Below are positions 9,601-16,741 of a stretch of 52,738 nucleotides of DNA, piece after piece; positions within the stretch are counted from its first letter, which is position 1, and each line of letters starts with the position of its first letter. Position numbers and translations under genes: made by a program. The notes beneath the pieces were generated by a model. It saw only the letters and a list, made by a program, of their open reading frames with translations, did no database searches and was not told the DNA's origin. Origin of the DNA: Akkermansiaceae bacterium (GTDB lineage Bacteria > Verrucomicrobiota > Verrucomicrobiia > Verrucomicrobiales > Akkermansiaceae). Where the stretch lies: assembly GCA_903826205.1 (NCBI GenBank), contig CAIKDP010000433.1:1-52738 (forward strand), written 5' to 3'.

Positions 9601-11203
9601 CGGTGCCACGGAAAACAGCGCGAAGTGTGGCAAACTGTCTATCAACTTTGATGGCACCGGCGACGCCGGCGTTGAAGGCTGAGGTCATCCCCATGACGGC
9701 CTGCACCGGGATCATCCAGCGGGTATAGGTGGCGGCATTGCGCAGTAGCGAGGAGGTGTGAAAATTGAGCGCGTGCCCTCCGGCAGTGGTGGCAGCGGCA
9801 AAGCGGGCGGCATCACGGGTGGCGGCAACCTCCGCACCCAGGCGCTTGCCTCGCGCCGTATCCGCGGTGGCGACGTTGCCTGCGCCACGGGCGCGGGCTT
9901 CCACACCGGCATATTGGTTGGAGCGGTTGCCGTATTCTGCCTGACGGGCGAGGTGACCTTTTTCCGCGGCCGCCTGCTTGGCTTTGGTGTTGTGAGTCGC
10001 GGCCCGCTCTTGGCGCTCGGTCGCGTTGATGGCGGCGATGCGCTTGTCGGAGTTGGCCTTGATGTCCTGCATCTCGCGGTTGAAGGCGGCGGCGCGGTCC
10101 GTCGCGGCCTGGGCCTCAGCCGCCTTGCGGGCGGCAGATTGGTGGGTTGCCAAAGACGCCATGGCACGCGCCTGCTCGACATCGACCTGCACCGCATGGC
10201 CCTCCATGTTGAGGGCGCGGCGCATGGCCTTGTCGGAGCCGGGAGAATCACCCCGGCCTTGCCGCCACGCATCCATGCGCTGGAACTTGGCCTGACTGTC
10301 GGTGAAGATTTTTTTGCGCTCCGCATAGATGCGGTTGAGTTCGGACTCCCGGCGGGTGAGATCGGCGATTTGGTTGGCGCGGATAATATCCTCGGTGTTG
10401 GCCTTTTGCCAGCGGTCCACGCGCTCCTCTTCCTGGCGCAGCGCGTTGTCGTAACGGTTGCGGCCGCGCGCGGCAATGGCCTTGGTCTCTTTGGACTCCG
10501 ACACCCCATCGAGACGCGCCAAGCGGGCGGCGAGACGGTCGCTTTGGGACTCGCCCTTGGTGAATACACCGCTTCCGGTTAGACCATTGCTGGCGCCGGT
10601 TTGCAGCAACGCGTCAACCCGGCGCTTTTGTTCGGTTAGAGCAAGGCGCTGGCCATCCCTGTCTCCTGAGCCGCTGGCCTTAGAGTAGGCTTGGCCGAGC
10701 TGCTTGTTGACGCCGCGCAAGCCATCCTCCAAGTCCCTGACGGTGCGGACATCCTTGGTGGCCTCAGAGATCAGTGAGGGCGAGCCCGTGACCATGTCCA
10801 GCTTGTATTTCGATGCGCGTTGCAGACCGCTGCCAAGCTGTTCGATCTGTGATAGATGGCGGGCTGTTGGGTTGCCGTTTTTGCCGTAAGTGGTGGTGAG
10901 GGTTTCCGATAGCAGTCCCGGCGTGCGGCGCGGCGGTGTGGAAGCATTGCCAGAGGTGGCGGGCAGGCCATTGGAGCCAAGAATAGGGGAGGGCATGTTG
11001 GCAAACGCCCCCTGCACGATCTTGCGCATGGCACCGGCCTGGGCTTGGAAGCCCTTGAGATCGATGCGCACCGGGATGCGCAGGCCGCGCTTGTCGAGAT
11101 ACTTCTGGAACTCATCGAGCTTCTGCTTGTCCCGGCGCAGTTCCTTGGATAGGTCCGATTTATAGGACGACTCCATTACCACACTGATCGTTCGCGCTGC
11201 CAT
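6647..11203 (-). CDS. phage tail tape measure protein, TP901 core type
   Basis: A 1518-residue protein that sets tail length and is ejected with the DNA in long-tailed phages. The first ~500 residues are charged and coiled-coil rich. A TP901-type core follows (around residues 540-720: GRSADEAMDAAIRWSRLG, LSAIYATYRLN, SNRYNVTNKDLLEGIVRVAG, ATGRPGQEVGNALK). Hydrophobic stretches flank it near residue 500. The rest is long alpha-helical coiled coil with few hydrophobic breaks. It follows the frameshifted tail assembly chaperone by ~50 bp, the canonical order in siphophages. No distal-tail or baseplate genes follow: the next genes to the left are host genes. The element is therefore truncated or rearranged here. 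Confidence 0.92.
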   Translation of the reverse strand: MAARTISVVMESSYKSDLSKELRRDKQKLDEFQKYLDKRGLRIPVRIDLKGFQAQAGAMRKIVQGAFANMPSPILGSNGLPATSGNASTPPRRTPGLLSETLTTTYGKNGNPTARHLSQIEQLGSGLQRASKYKLDMVTGSPSLISEATKDVRTVRDLEDGLRGVNKQLGQAYSKASGSGDRDGQRLALTEQKRRVDALLQTGASNGLTGSGVFTKGESQSDRLAARLARLDGVSESKETKAIAARGRNRYDNALRQEEERVDRWQKANTEDIIRANQIADLTRRESELNRIYAERKKIFTDSQAKFQRMDAWRQGRGDSPGSDKAMRRALNMEGHAVQVDVEQARAMASLATHQSAARKAAEAQAATDRAAAFNREMQDIKANSDKRIAAINATERQERAATHNTKAKQAAAEKGHLARQAEYGNRSNQYAGVEARARGAGNVATADTARGKRLGAEVAATRDAARFAAATTAGGHALNFHTSSLLRNAATYTRWMIPVQAVMGMTSAFNAGVAGAIKVDRQFATLRAVFRGTDAEAQRLKVGTLELAAAQGRSADEAMDAAIRWSRLGMTRIQVLQATKVSLMAANVAEMTAAEASEKLSAIYATYRLNVGDLPVVLARLNAISNRYNVTNKDLLEGIVRVAGVAKEAGLELRDLEGMIGAVTGATGRPGQEVGNALKFVVTRLAAPETMKGLKEGFNIDLSGPNGDLKSMSQIFRELSAIYPTLNNAQKQYFLKLTAGSRQAARFALVLDQYRQSQILAAEAGFDTSSAFRENDKILASLQSRVESLSASWTKLFTAMGDAGAFDLLSSLTSGMGDTINSWSRFLAHMETGVGADKGFMQRFANAMNKRVGANFGNPYGIVKDMAVDAFHGEFMGKKNDPAKSDYSSEVERITANVNMLRERMGGLSRASNVFESMNVAIREGAIDRKTMVRDFESGAHLLINLENGSNRYADAVSRFYKLLEAGDTTGLQKLMIELQGAFQGSESSTKQQFDKAIAPAVETLRDKLAEFEKQRRQLIATPDDGTDAGKRKKAEEIEKIQAAAKAAQGEIEQLTQAQEKFNKAAYGAKPVSAINRYLDHLVGSTGDNEEERVKAQAAAFGEKLKDLSPDADNDPVGRTFQRRRNAEEIGRRWLLETQRKTNLEAATRKGPAARMIEYAKSRMAAGTITEAQGRHEIGIWQKVIDQMDEANLMIQTRLILEDKRLAKARDELAVAEQIAALTRAQTDASKAAADSSIAWRFGETDSDKNANQALTAIQRAKEGLAKAGGAWFNEPLLGENPSRRAGFAGQVLQDEATARKGLETLQTRQYEIEAARKQVAFDTVKAMREQTDEANKRLMLASREDQLRVAAMQSTLSRSGRISAGQFYGLSQESREAVVNYLPNEAPGRLNPAKEARYKALNELDSEQTRLVSAITDIRLGLEGLGAAIKTDSRAGGPLDITPSAPGKSVQEAALTRDTAPVANVNIGNVALNVQLAGQVEKILSGYVDRKLAADLSAMEARLSRPATPNAQGVAE

Positions 11204-11256
11204 GCAGCGGGTGTTTCACAGTAGGGGGACTTGTCAAGCAGGTGTCTTCCGTCTTC

Positions 11257-11579
11257 TCAAATCATCCCATTGAAGAATGCGTCGTGGGCCGGTGAACTGG
11301 GAGCCGGCTTGGCCTTCTTCTCGGCCGCCTCGTGCTGGACCTTATCCAGCATGGCCTTGCGCATGGTGCGTTCGCGGTAGTGGGCGAGCATGATGGCCCG
11401 GTCCATGGCGGGTGCATTGAAGAACGCGGTGGGTGTCAGGTGCCAGAGGATGGCGGTTTCCATGGCGAGGTAGTGGCGGTCCTCGCCATCGAGCTGGCGG
11501 ATTATTTCCGCTTCGCTGCCTGTGGGTTTGGTTTTCGAGAAGGCTCGGAGCTTGGGGAAGGCGGCGAGCCGCCGCTCGT
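11257..11579 (-). CDS. tail assembly chaperone T extension (reached by -1 frameshift)
   Basis: This frame has no good independent start. It becomes an extension of the upstream gene if ribosomes slip back one base on the seven-T run at 11580-11586. The fused reading continues as FYERRLAAFPKLRAFSKTK, then EIIRQLDGEDRHYLAMETAILWHL, and ends in SPAHDAFFNGMI, giving a 294-residue G-T product. A Met within it (11463) could act as a start, but the in-frame sequence upstream of it is protein-like, which favours frameshifting. In lambda-like phages the G-T fusion recruits the tape measure during tail assembly, and the next gene here is the tape measure. Confidence 0.8.
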
Positions 11580-12140
11580 AAAAAAATCGGCGGGGTCCCC
11601 CTGGGCATAGGTCATGTTCCAGATTTCCCCGGCGAGGAACTTGACCAGGTGGGTGGGCAGGGTGTCCATGATCGACTGCACCTTCGAGCTGTCATCGGCT
11701 CCGGGAGTTTCCGAATGCAGATCGGCCACGCCCTTGAGGACAACGAAAGCAGCCTGACGGTCCTGAAGCGGACGCAGCGCGGCGATGTATTTCGGGTCCT
11801 CATAGTTGTAGCCGGCCGGGACACGGCGGGGTGGTTGGCCGGGGCGCTCGGTAGGCTCCTCCATGATCACTTCCGGCGGCACGACGGCATCGAGGATCGC
11901 TTCCGCCGCCTGGCGCTCGCTCATGGTTAGAGAGCGGATGGAAAAGTCCATGACCGGCGCACCCGCCCGGATTTCAAGTTTCACCTTGGCTGGCTCCCCG
12001 CGCTGCGACTCCGGTAGGGCGAGTTGATCGGTGGACCATTCACGCCGCTCGGATAAGATGTCCTCCGGAGCGGCGAGACGGACAGTCTTGGTGGCTTGCG
12101 CGAATTCGCGCATGGAGGCGAAGAGGGATTGTGAAGTCAT
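11502..12140 (-). CDS. tail assembly chaperone G
   Basis: A 212-residue protein from ATG 12140; starts further upstream would run into the divergent promoter region. Its middle (AKVKLEIRAGAPVMDFSIRSLTMSERQAAEAIL) resembles tail assembly chaperones that coat the tape measure. The C-terminal ~25 residues after ADFF are low complexity (TSGGSPPSPSSEPSRKPNP), as expected for the non-slipped product. It is placed right before the tape measure with a slippery heptamer 26 codons before its stop. The call rests on context and the frameshift more than on sequence similarity. Confidence 0.75.
   Translation of the reverse strand: MTSQSLFASMREFAQATKTVRLAAPEDILSERREWSTDQLALPESQRGEPAKVKLEIRAGAPVMDFSIRSLTMSERQAAEAILDAVVPPEVIMEEPTERPGQPPRRVPAGYNYEDPKYIAALRPLQDRQAAFVVLKGVADLHSETPGADDSSKVQSIMDTLPTHLVKFLAGEIWNMTYAQGDPADFFTSGGSPPSPSSEPSRKPNPQAAKRK
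11580..11586 (-). promoter_or_regulatory. -1 ribosomal frameshift slippery site
   Basis: Seven consecutive T on the minus strand, read in the zero frame as GAT TTT TTT ACG. This is the pattern X XXY YYZ with X = Y = Z = T. Slipping back one base opens the G-T frame, which stays open for 107 codons to 11257. A GC-rich stretch follows within 10 bases (CGAGCGGCGGCTCGCCGCC) and can fold as a stimulatory hairpin. Confidence 0.8.
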
Positions 12141-12219
12141 GGTGAAATTGTCATGGTAAAACGTTGCGCCAGTGTTGTGCCAGCTTGCACAATAATTGTC
12201 AATGGTGTAGTTTTCCCGC
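12141..12219. promoter_or_regulatory. divergent promoter region with operator-like dyad
   Basis: The region lies between the minus-strand tail chaperone and the plus-strand 180-residue gene. A perfect dyad TTGTGC-CAGCTT-GCACAA occupies 12175-12192, and a second palindrome ACAATAATTGT overlaps its right end (12189-12199). A weak sigma70-like pair for the plus strand is TTGCAC (12185) and TAGTTT (12208) with 17 bp between, overlapping the dyads. This would be a natural place for a repressor, but none is identified. Confidence 0.4.
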
Positions 12220-12762
12220 ATGGCGATTTTGAATCCGATCACGAATGCGGGGGTGCTGGCTATTGACGGGAACGTGGAACCGGAGGCGCGTCTGCAAGGC
12301 CTGCTGCGTTTGTGGCTGGGGCATTACTTTGCGGGCATCGCGTTCACGACGCGGGCCGAGGGCGGGACCACGACAGCCAAGACCTTCATCGCGTGCGATT
12401 TTCTATGGCAGGATGACGTAATGCCCCTGAACGCGCCGAAGCCGGTCTTGCATGTGGTGATGACCGCGGATGGCACGGAACGCATGAACCTCAAACCCGG
12501 CGTGATCGGGCACCGCGACCGCTGGTTGCTAGAGGTGACGATCAAGCTGCCAGGCACCTTGGACAGCCCGGAATACATGGCACGGCGCTTGGCAGGGCAA
12601 GTGCTTTGGTTGTTGTCATCGAGCGAGCGCGAAGCCTTGTCAGTCTGCGGCGTGGAGGAATTGAAAGTGGAAGCGGCGCCCACCCTGATTCCCGTGGTCA
12701 ACGGCTGGCACCGCCGCATGATGATGGCGAGCTGCGCCACGCGCCGCGAGCAGAGTGTCTAG
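12220..12762 (+). CDS. probable phage neck/tail-terminator-like protein
   Basis: A 180-residue protein on the plus strand, opposite to its phage neighbours. It has no signal peptide, membrane segment or recognisable motif. Its size, its mixed alpha/beta look and its position immediately before the tail chaperone would fit a tail terminator or neck protein, but this is positional inference. It could also be a cargo gene. It ends 80 bp before the start of the cassette array. Divergent transcription from the chaperone is unusual for a virion gene. Confidence 0.4.
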   Translation: MAILNPITNAGVLAIDGNVEPEARLQGLLRLWLGHYFAGIAFTTRAEGGTTTAKTFIACDFLWQDDVMPLNAPKPVLHVVMTADGTERMNLKPGVIGHRDRWLLEVTIKLPGTLDSPEYMARRLAGQVLWLLSSSEREALSVCGVEELKVEAAPTLIPVVNGWHRRMMMASCATRREQSV

Positions 12763-12841
12763 CGGGTGGCGCACGCTTCCAGCGTGCATCCTGCCGCATC
12801 CTGCGGCAGGTTCTCCCAGCCATCGGAACGCACAGGCCACC
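12763..12841. repeat. dispersed hairpin repeat bounding array A (left copy)
   Basis: Contains the dyads GCACGCTTCCAGCGTGC and CTGCCGCATCCTGCGGCAG. The same double-dyad family occurs at 18241-18355, 39935-39980, 45713-45795 and 47485-47592. Copies therefore sit at or near all ends of the two cassette arrays. Confidence 0.65.
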
Positions 12842-13048
12842 TCAGAATGAGCTTGAGCCCATGCTCTCCCCTCCACCAGTCTGCCTCCAACGATCATTCA
12901 TCTTCCTCCACGTCTCCTCCATTTCTTCTATCTCCTTTTCCTTCGGGCTTAGTTGAAGATCTTCGGGAAGATCTCGATAACACCCAGGGCATTTCCCAAA
13001 GCTCCTGGCGACGATCTTCTCACCACAGTGCTGACAACGGAGATCCAT
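12842..13048 (-). CDS. small zinc-ribbon protein (array A cassette)
   Basis: A 68-residue protein that opens with CQHCGEKI and then CPGCYRDL, two CxxC knuckles of a zinc ribbon, followed by a charged helical tail. The function is unknown. It resembles in style the zinc-ribbon cassette protein at 47002-47463. It starts directly after an attC-like core (TGACAAC at 13048-13054), as expected for a promoterless gene cassette, and is the last cassette of array A before the dispersed hairpin. Confidence 0.6.
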   Translation of the reverse strand: MDLRCQHCGEKIVARSFGKCPGCYRDLPEDLQLSPKEKEIEEMEETWRKMNDRWRQTGGGESMGSSSF

Positions 13049-13094
13049 GACAACGAATTAGTCCTGCCGCCGGGTCAGATTGGAGTGGTTGAAG
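13048..13094 (-). repeat. attC-like site A9 (degenerate)
   Basis: Bounded on the plus strand by TGACAAC and GTTGAAG, with the CCTGCCGCC core word shared with sites A6, A6b and B4. It overlaps the start codon of the downstream cassette gene. Confidence 0.4.
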
Positions 13095-13169
13095 CTGTCG
13101 AGCTTCTGCCGTTTGGCAGAGACGACCTCGACCGCCCCGTTGCTCTGACGCGATCCGGCAGACGGAAGA

Positions 13170-13619
13170 TCATTTCTGAGTGGGGGCGGGTGGGGGGGGG
13201 ATAGGGGGGTGTTCTCTAGCAGTCTTATCCATGGCTTTTCTGACCTCTAAAGTCATTGGAAGCCGCGTGCTTTCGAGGTAGGTTTCCAACTTTTTCATAG
13301 TTGATTTCGCCTCTGGATGACTGTAGAAGTCAGCGAGAATTTTCAGCTCATCCGCGGTAAATGTCTTGAGTAAGAGATCCTTGTAACTCTTTATGAGTGC
13401 CTTTGAGTCCAGATTCTTGGGCATCGATGATAGAAATCTCTCCCTGTCGGAATCGGGGACGTCTTTAGCTATAACCGCGGTCAAGTCCGCGAAATCCTCG
13501 GTCGGCGGCTTCGCTTTCAAGTATCGATCAGCCTGGAGCGATCGGTTCTCCTGCGTGTCTTCCATAGCGGAACAGATTGATGCTAGGCTGATTGCCAACG
13601 ATATAAGAGCGGTTTTCAT
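13170..13619 (-). CDS. secreted DUF2059-like protein (array A cassette)
   Basis: A 149-residue protein with a clear signal peptide (MKTALISLAISLASICSAME). The body contains LLLKTFTADELKILADFYSHPEAKS, which matches the pattern of DUF2059 proteins (a helix ending before FYxSPxGK). The C-terminus is proline rich (PPIPPPPAP). It is probably periplasmic, and its function is unknown. It lies between attC-like sites A8 and A9. Base composition is lower in GC than the phage genes next to it. Confidence 0.65.
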   Translation of the reverse strand: MKTALISLAISLASICSAMEDTQENRSLQADRYLKAKPPTEDFADLTAVIAKDVPDSDRERFLSSMPKNLDSKALIKSYKDLLLKTFTADELKILADFYSHPEAKSTMKKLETYLESTRLPMTLEVRKAMDKTAREHPPIPPPPAPTQK

Positions 13620-13636
13620 TGTGTGGATTTCTGTAC

Positions 13637-13714
13637 GTCCAACGTTAGAGTGCTCCTACGGGAGCGATTGTATGGAAATTGAAAAGAGATTGAATTGCTC
13701 ATGGCCCGTTAGGA
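13637..13714 (-). repeat. attC-like site A8
   Basis: A 78-bp interval with plus-strand ends GTCCAAC and GTTAGGA. On the minus strand this reads TCCTAAC ... GTTGGAC, a close match to the RYYYAAC / GTTRRRY pair of integron recombination sites. The inner part contains a CTCC-TACG-GGAG hairpin. It sits between the 3' end of one small gene and the start of the next. Confidence 0.6.
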
Positions 13715-14127
13715 GGGACTACTTGTTCGCTTAGTCGATTTTCGTACCAGACCCGCCACTTCTCGGCATCGCAACCGAAGTCCTCTCCGGTGATCGCTAC
13801 AAGTGCGTCATGGCAATGGCCCCAGGTGCACTCGATGGAACCGGATCGCCGTTGGTCCTCCGGAATACGGCGAAGCGAACGGATCAAAAGCGGAATCGAA
13901 GACTCATCCCCGACTGTCTTCAGCATGATGAACCCGTCGTGACTCTCGTTCCAAGCGATCAATTGGTGAATAGCCTCACGAAAATCCTCTTTGGTTGCTT
14001 TGGGGTTCTCGCAGACCTTCCGAAAGTTCTCCCGAGGCCAAATAACAAAGCGGTAGTAGCAGGTGCCCGAGGCGATGACCAACGCCACTAAAGCAATCGA
14101 AATCCAGATACCGTGTCTTCTGTGCAT
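13699..14127 (-). CDS. membrane-anchored HEAT-like protein (array A cassette)
   Basis: A 142-residue protein with one N-terminal membrane anchor (ISIALVALVIASGTCYYRF). A HEAT-like segment follows (SSIPLLIRSLRRIPEDQR). It ends with the recurring block IECTWGHCHDALVAITGEDFGCDAEKWRVWYE, which I recognise as a motif of HEAT-type proteins in planctomycetes and verrucomicrobia. The function is unknown. Its stop lies inside attC-like site A8. Confidence 0.6.
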   Translation of the reverse strand: MHRRHGIWISIALVALVIASGTCYYRFVIWPRENFRKVCENPKATKEDFREAIHQLIAWNESHDGFIMLKTVGDESSIPLLIRSLRRIPEDQRRSGSIECTWGHCHDALVAITGEDFGCDAEKWRVWYENRLSEQVVPPNGP

Positions 14128-14137
14128 TAATTTTGGG

Positions 14138-14198
14138 AGCGAACGTGCGGGCCTGCCATCCGGCTACCGGGGGGCATCCTCCGACGTGGGGGTTGATG
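14138..14198 (-). repeat. attC-like site A7
   Basis: Starts with AGCGAAC and ends with GTTGATG on the plus strand. It shares CCGGCTACCGGGG with site A3 at almost the same spacing. The last codons of the preceding small gene run into it. Confidence 0.55.
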
Positions 14199-14280
14199 GT
14201 TGATCTTTCACGGGAACCTTGTTCGGGTGCTCTCGGAGCATCGTCAAAAGGAAGATCTGCAATATTGATGAAAGTTTCAT
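14164..14280 (-). CDS. 38-residue peptide (array A cassette)
   Basis: A short frame from ATG 14280 with a hydrophobic N-terminus (MKLSSILQIFLLTML) and a tail VKDQPSTPTSEDAPR. That tail is the counterpart of the C-terminus of the 265-residue cassette gene at 16707 (VKDHPPTPRTKILPR), because both stops lie in homologous attC-like sequence. It may be a genuine small protein or the remnant of a deleted cassette gene. Confidence 0.35.
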   Translation of the reverse strand: MKLSSILQIFLLTMLREHPNKVPVKDQPSTPTSEDAPR

Positions 14281-14287
14281 TTGTGAG

Positions 14288-14327
14288 GTGAACTTTGATG
14301 TCCTGCCGCCAGCGGCGAGAGTTCTAA
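14288..14327 (-). repeat. minimal attC-like hairpin A6b
   Basis: A ~40-nt hairpin: outer arms GAACT/AGTTC, inner stem GCCGC-CA-GCGGC. It contains the TTTGATGTCCTGCCGCC word shared with sites A6 and B4. It sits exactly between two small genes, and the stop of the upstream one (14324) lies within it. Confidence 0.5.
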
Positions 14328-14692
14328 AGAAACATTGACACCTTGAACCAGACCAGCGAGTATGTCCAGAATATGTAACCACTTACGAAGAGGGAGATTT
14401 GCGAATAGACCAGGCTCCAAACCTGAGCTGGCGAGGATCGCCGTACCAATGTAACAAACGCTGCCAATCCTAGGCAGGAGATCCCGATAACGACCAATAT
14501 CCACAGGCCGTCATCTGGCCGGGCATCCGTCATGGCTACAGTATCCTTGTGAAATCGCTCAAGCTGATCCGTCATTCCACGCAGCAATGTGCCGAGACAG
14601 TAATCCGCGAGTGCGGTAAGCAACGCGGCAACCCAGATGGCGAGCGTTTGTAGCTTGCCAGATTGGGATGCGCGATCTTTATGCTCTTTCAT
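14324..14692 (-). CDS. small membrane protein (array A cassette)
   Basis: A 122-residue protein with about three predicted membrane segments (residues ~12-32, ~66-86 and ~98-118: LVVIGISCLGLAAFVTLV and SLFVSGYIFWTYSLVWF). The family is unrecognised. Starts further downstream exist, but the first Met lies right after an attC-like site. It is flanked by attC-like sites A6 and A6b. Confidence 0.55.
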   Translation of the reverse strand: MKEHKDRASQSGKLQTLAIWVAALLTALADYCLGTLLRGMTDQLERFHKDTVAMTDARPDDGLWILVVIGISCLGLAAFVTLVRRSSPAQVWSLVYSQISLFVSGYIFWTYSLVWFKVSMFL

Positions 14693-14696
14693 TGGG

Positions 14697-14787
14697 GGGG
14701 GCTACCCATGTCCTGCCGCCGGGTCATGGCAGGGCGGTTGGGGTTGATGTTGTGGGATTGGCGGTCACTCGGTGCGATGTCTTGATT
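14697..14787 (-). repeat. attC-like site A6
   Basis: The left half matches site B4 (ATGTCCTGCCGCCGGGTCATGG then GGCGGTTGGGGTTGATG). The right half matches site B3 (CGGTCACTCGGTGCGATG). Sharing halves with two sites 36 kb away is strong support for a family of related recombination sites. Confidence 0.6.
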
Positions 14788-15618
14788 TTACGGGGTCATT
14801 TTGGTGTTCAACCAACTCTTATCCGGTAGTAGAAACTCGTAAGTCTCCACGCTCTTAGAAATTCGGCAACGAGCTACGAACTGTCTCATGCCAATGTAGA
14901 TATATCCATCGTCGACCTCAATCGAATTTGGATATAGGCCTCTCCAGTTCGCGTTTGGTATCAGCATCAGAATCTCCCTCTTGAGGTTTACTCGCAGAAG
15001 CGAGTCCGAAGTTACGATTGCATATTCGCCAGTGGCAATCCGTGCGATGGCCTCCGCCGAGCTCGGGAGAGGAAGGAACTCCTTGACCATCCAGATTCCA
15101 TTCTCCTTCACGATCTCAATCATTGACCCATGCGAGGTGCTAAGATGAGCCAATCCTTCTACGGCGAAAATTCTGTCTCCTTCACATAGAAATGCGTTGA
15201 TCTGGTGCTCTGATAACTTCTTCTTCTTCTTGCCGTCCATGCTAAACCAATATATTGCGGAGCCGAATTCTCCCTCATTGTATGCGGCAATCCATCCTCC
15301 TTCGACTTTTAGGCACTGAGACGCTGTCGCCTTACGATCCTGAAGCTGAGCTGTCGTATCGAAATTCGGAAGTAATCGCTCCGTGGACTCACCATCCCGT
15401 AGATGACGTGCACTCAGCTTGCCGTCCGATCGAGCCACCACCCAATGATCGTTGCTAAAGTTGGCCCGTTGGAAGAAATTATAGTAGTCCTTGTTAGTCT
15501 TATCGGGAGGCTTCACCACGGTCCACTTTTTGATGTCGGTGTCGAAATCTCGACCGAAGATCGAAGCTGGGAAGAGAGAGACAAAGACTAGGAGTGTCAG
15601 CGGAATGAATCTTTTCAT
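14788..15618 (-). CDS. secreted beta-propeller-like protein (array A cassette)
   Basis: A 276-residue protein from ATG 15618, chosen because a clean signal peptide follows (MKRFIPLTLLVFVSLFPASIFG). Repeating short blocks of the type 'x-V-x-x-GWIAAYNEG / IYWFSMDGK / RIFAVEGLA / EYAIVTSDSLLRVNL / YIYIGMRQFVARC' suggest a beta-propeller. No family is recognised. It lies between attC-like sites A5 and A6. Confidence 0.55.
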   Translation of the reverse strand: MKRFIPLTLLVFVSLFPASIFGRDFDTDIKKWTVVKPPDKTNKDYYNFFQRANFSNDHWVVARSDGKLSARHLRDGESTERLLPNFDTTAQLQDRKATASQCLKVEGGWIAAYNEGEFGSAIYWFSMDGKKKKKLSEHQINAFLCEGDRIFAVEGLAHLSTSHGSMIEIVKENGIWMVKEFLPLPSSAEAIARIATGEYAIVTSDSLLRVNLKREILMLIPNANWRGLYPNSIEVDDGYIYIGMRQFVARCRISKSVETYEFLLPDKSWLNTKMTP

Positions 15619-15619
15619 T

Positions 15620-15720
15620 GTAATCGAGCGTTTTTGGTGGCGGCCGCGTGATTGAGGTGATTTAGCGGGGTGGTTGAGGAGCTTCAGGCGGATTGCCATC
15701 CACTCCTTGTCGGGTTTAGT
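15620..15720 (-). repeat. attC-like site A5 (degenerate)
   Basis: The position between two cassette genes and the GGGTTTAG arm near 15712 fit an attC site, but the start-proximal core (CGAGCG) is poor and I see no strong stem. Confidence 0.3.
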
Positions 15721-16294
15721 GACTTCTCTTTCGTGGCCCATACTTGATGAAAAAGTATCCTTTGATAGCAATATAGATGACAATCAGGCCTAGAGCAAAT
15801 TGGAGACCCAATAGAAGGATCGTGGAAGTAAAAGATCTACCTCGGAGCGCCTCAAAAACTGAATTCCATGAGCGCTCGGCAGGAACCTCAATAATTCTCG
15901 GGAGCATACTCGAACGATGGATAAGCTCACGGTGAGAGTATATTTGGAGTGATTCTAATCCACTAGGCGGATTCGAACGAAGATACGGAGTGGCAATCTG
16001 GATAGCAGAATCGTAGTGCTCGATGTCCCAGTTTGGCAGTTCTACGTAGCACAAATATTTACCCGTCTGCGCATCGCCGCGCCACTCCGAACGATTGACC
16101 AAAGGAACGGAAATGACTTGGGGCTGCGTCACCATTTCGGTCGTGAGCTTAACATCTTGGAAGAAATCCTGAACAACGAATGGTGCGGCTATAACCATGC
16201 CGATTGCAGCGATGCAAAAGCTCGCGTGCAGCAGGATTCCGGCGCTGATCAACCTGAATACTAAGCGGTTGCCTATTCGAGTGAGATAGTTCAT
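15716..16294 (-). CDS. two-TM membrane protein, DUF3592-like topology (array A cassette)
   Basis: A 192-residue protein: an N-terminal membrane segment (residues ~14-40), an extracytoplasmic domain of ~110 residues beginning around the first VPLVNRSEW, then a second membrane segment (LLLGLQFALGLIVIYIAI) and a basic tail. This topology and the 'RGDAQTGKYLCYVEL' strand recall DUF3592 proteins. The function is unknown. It starts 11 bp after the attC-like core GCCGAAC of site A4. Confidence 0.55.
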   Translation of the reverse strand: MNYLTRIGNRLVFRLISAGILLHASFCIAAIGMVIAAPFVVQDFFQDVKLTTEMVTQPQVISVPLVNRSEWRGDAQTGKYLCYVELPNWDIEHYDSAIQIATPYLRSNPPSGLESLQIYSHRELIHRSSMLPRIIEVPAERSWNSVFEALRGRSFTSTILLLGLQFALGLIVIYIAIKGYFFIKYGPRKRSH

Positions 16295-16304
16295 TTTGCT
16301 TTCT

Positions 16305-16355
16305 GCCGAACGTCTCTACTTTGCCTCAGGGCGGCTGAGATGATCGGGGTTGGAT
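16305..16355 (-). repeat. attC-like site A4
   Basis: Plus-strand ends are GCCGAAC and GTTGGAT. The core GTTCGGC (minus strand) is the same as in sites A1 and B3. The upstream gene stops inside the site at 16316. Confidence 0.5.
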
Positions 16356-16675
16356 GTTGTGGGGCTGTTGCCTGTCGGCAGAATTGGCTTCTGCTTGTTA
16401 TTTATCCTGGCCGCAAAAATCTCCCTCGCCTTTTCATATGTTGGCTCACCGACCGTCGATACCAACTCAGATACCTCATCAAGTACCTCTCGTGTGCGCT
16501 GGTCGCCGGTCTTGGAGGCGGCTACCAAATCGACTGATAATCTTCGAATATGTTGGATGTGGTATTCAGATGCCCCGATCTTCATTCCAAATTGTGCTCC
16601 TACATTGCAGCCCAGCCATACCCCAATTATGACCGAAAGTGGCCATGCGATAAGGATGATGGTTTTCTTCTTCAT
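16316..16675 (-). CDS. small membrane-anchored protein (array A cassette)
   Basis: A 119-residue protein with one N-terminal membrane segment (TIILIAWPLSVIIGVWLGCNVGAQFG), a helical middle and a Pro/Ser/Asn-rich tail. The family is unrecognised. It is bounded by attC-like sites A3 and A4. Confidence 0.5.
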   Translation of the reverse strand: MKKKTIILIAWPLSVIIGVWLGCNVGAQFGMKIGASEYHIQHIRRLSVDLVAASKTGDQRTREVLDEVSELVSTVGEPTYEKAREIFAARINNKQKPILPTGNSPTTSNPDHLSRPEAK

Positions 16676-16681
16676 GTATTT

Positions 16682-16741
16682 GCAGAACGTTAGAGGCTGC
16701 CACCGGCTACCGGGGTAGGATCTTCGTACGCGGGGTTGGGG
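16682..16741 (-). repeat. attC-like site A3
   Basis: A 60-bp interval with plus-strand ends GCAGAAC and GTTGGGG. The inner word CCGGCTACCGGGG is shared with site A7. The stop codon of the upstream gene (16707) lies inside. Confidence 0.5.
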
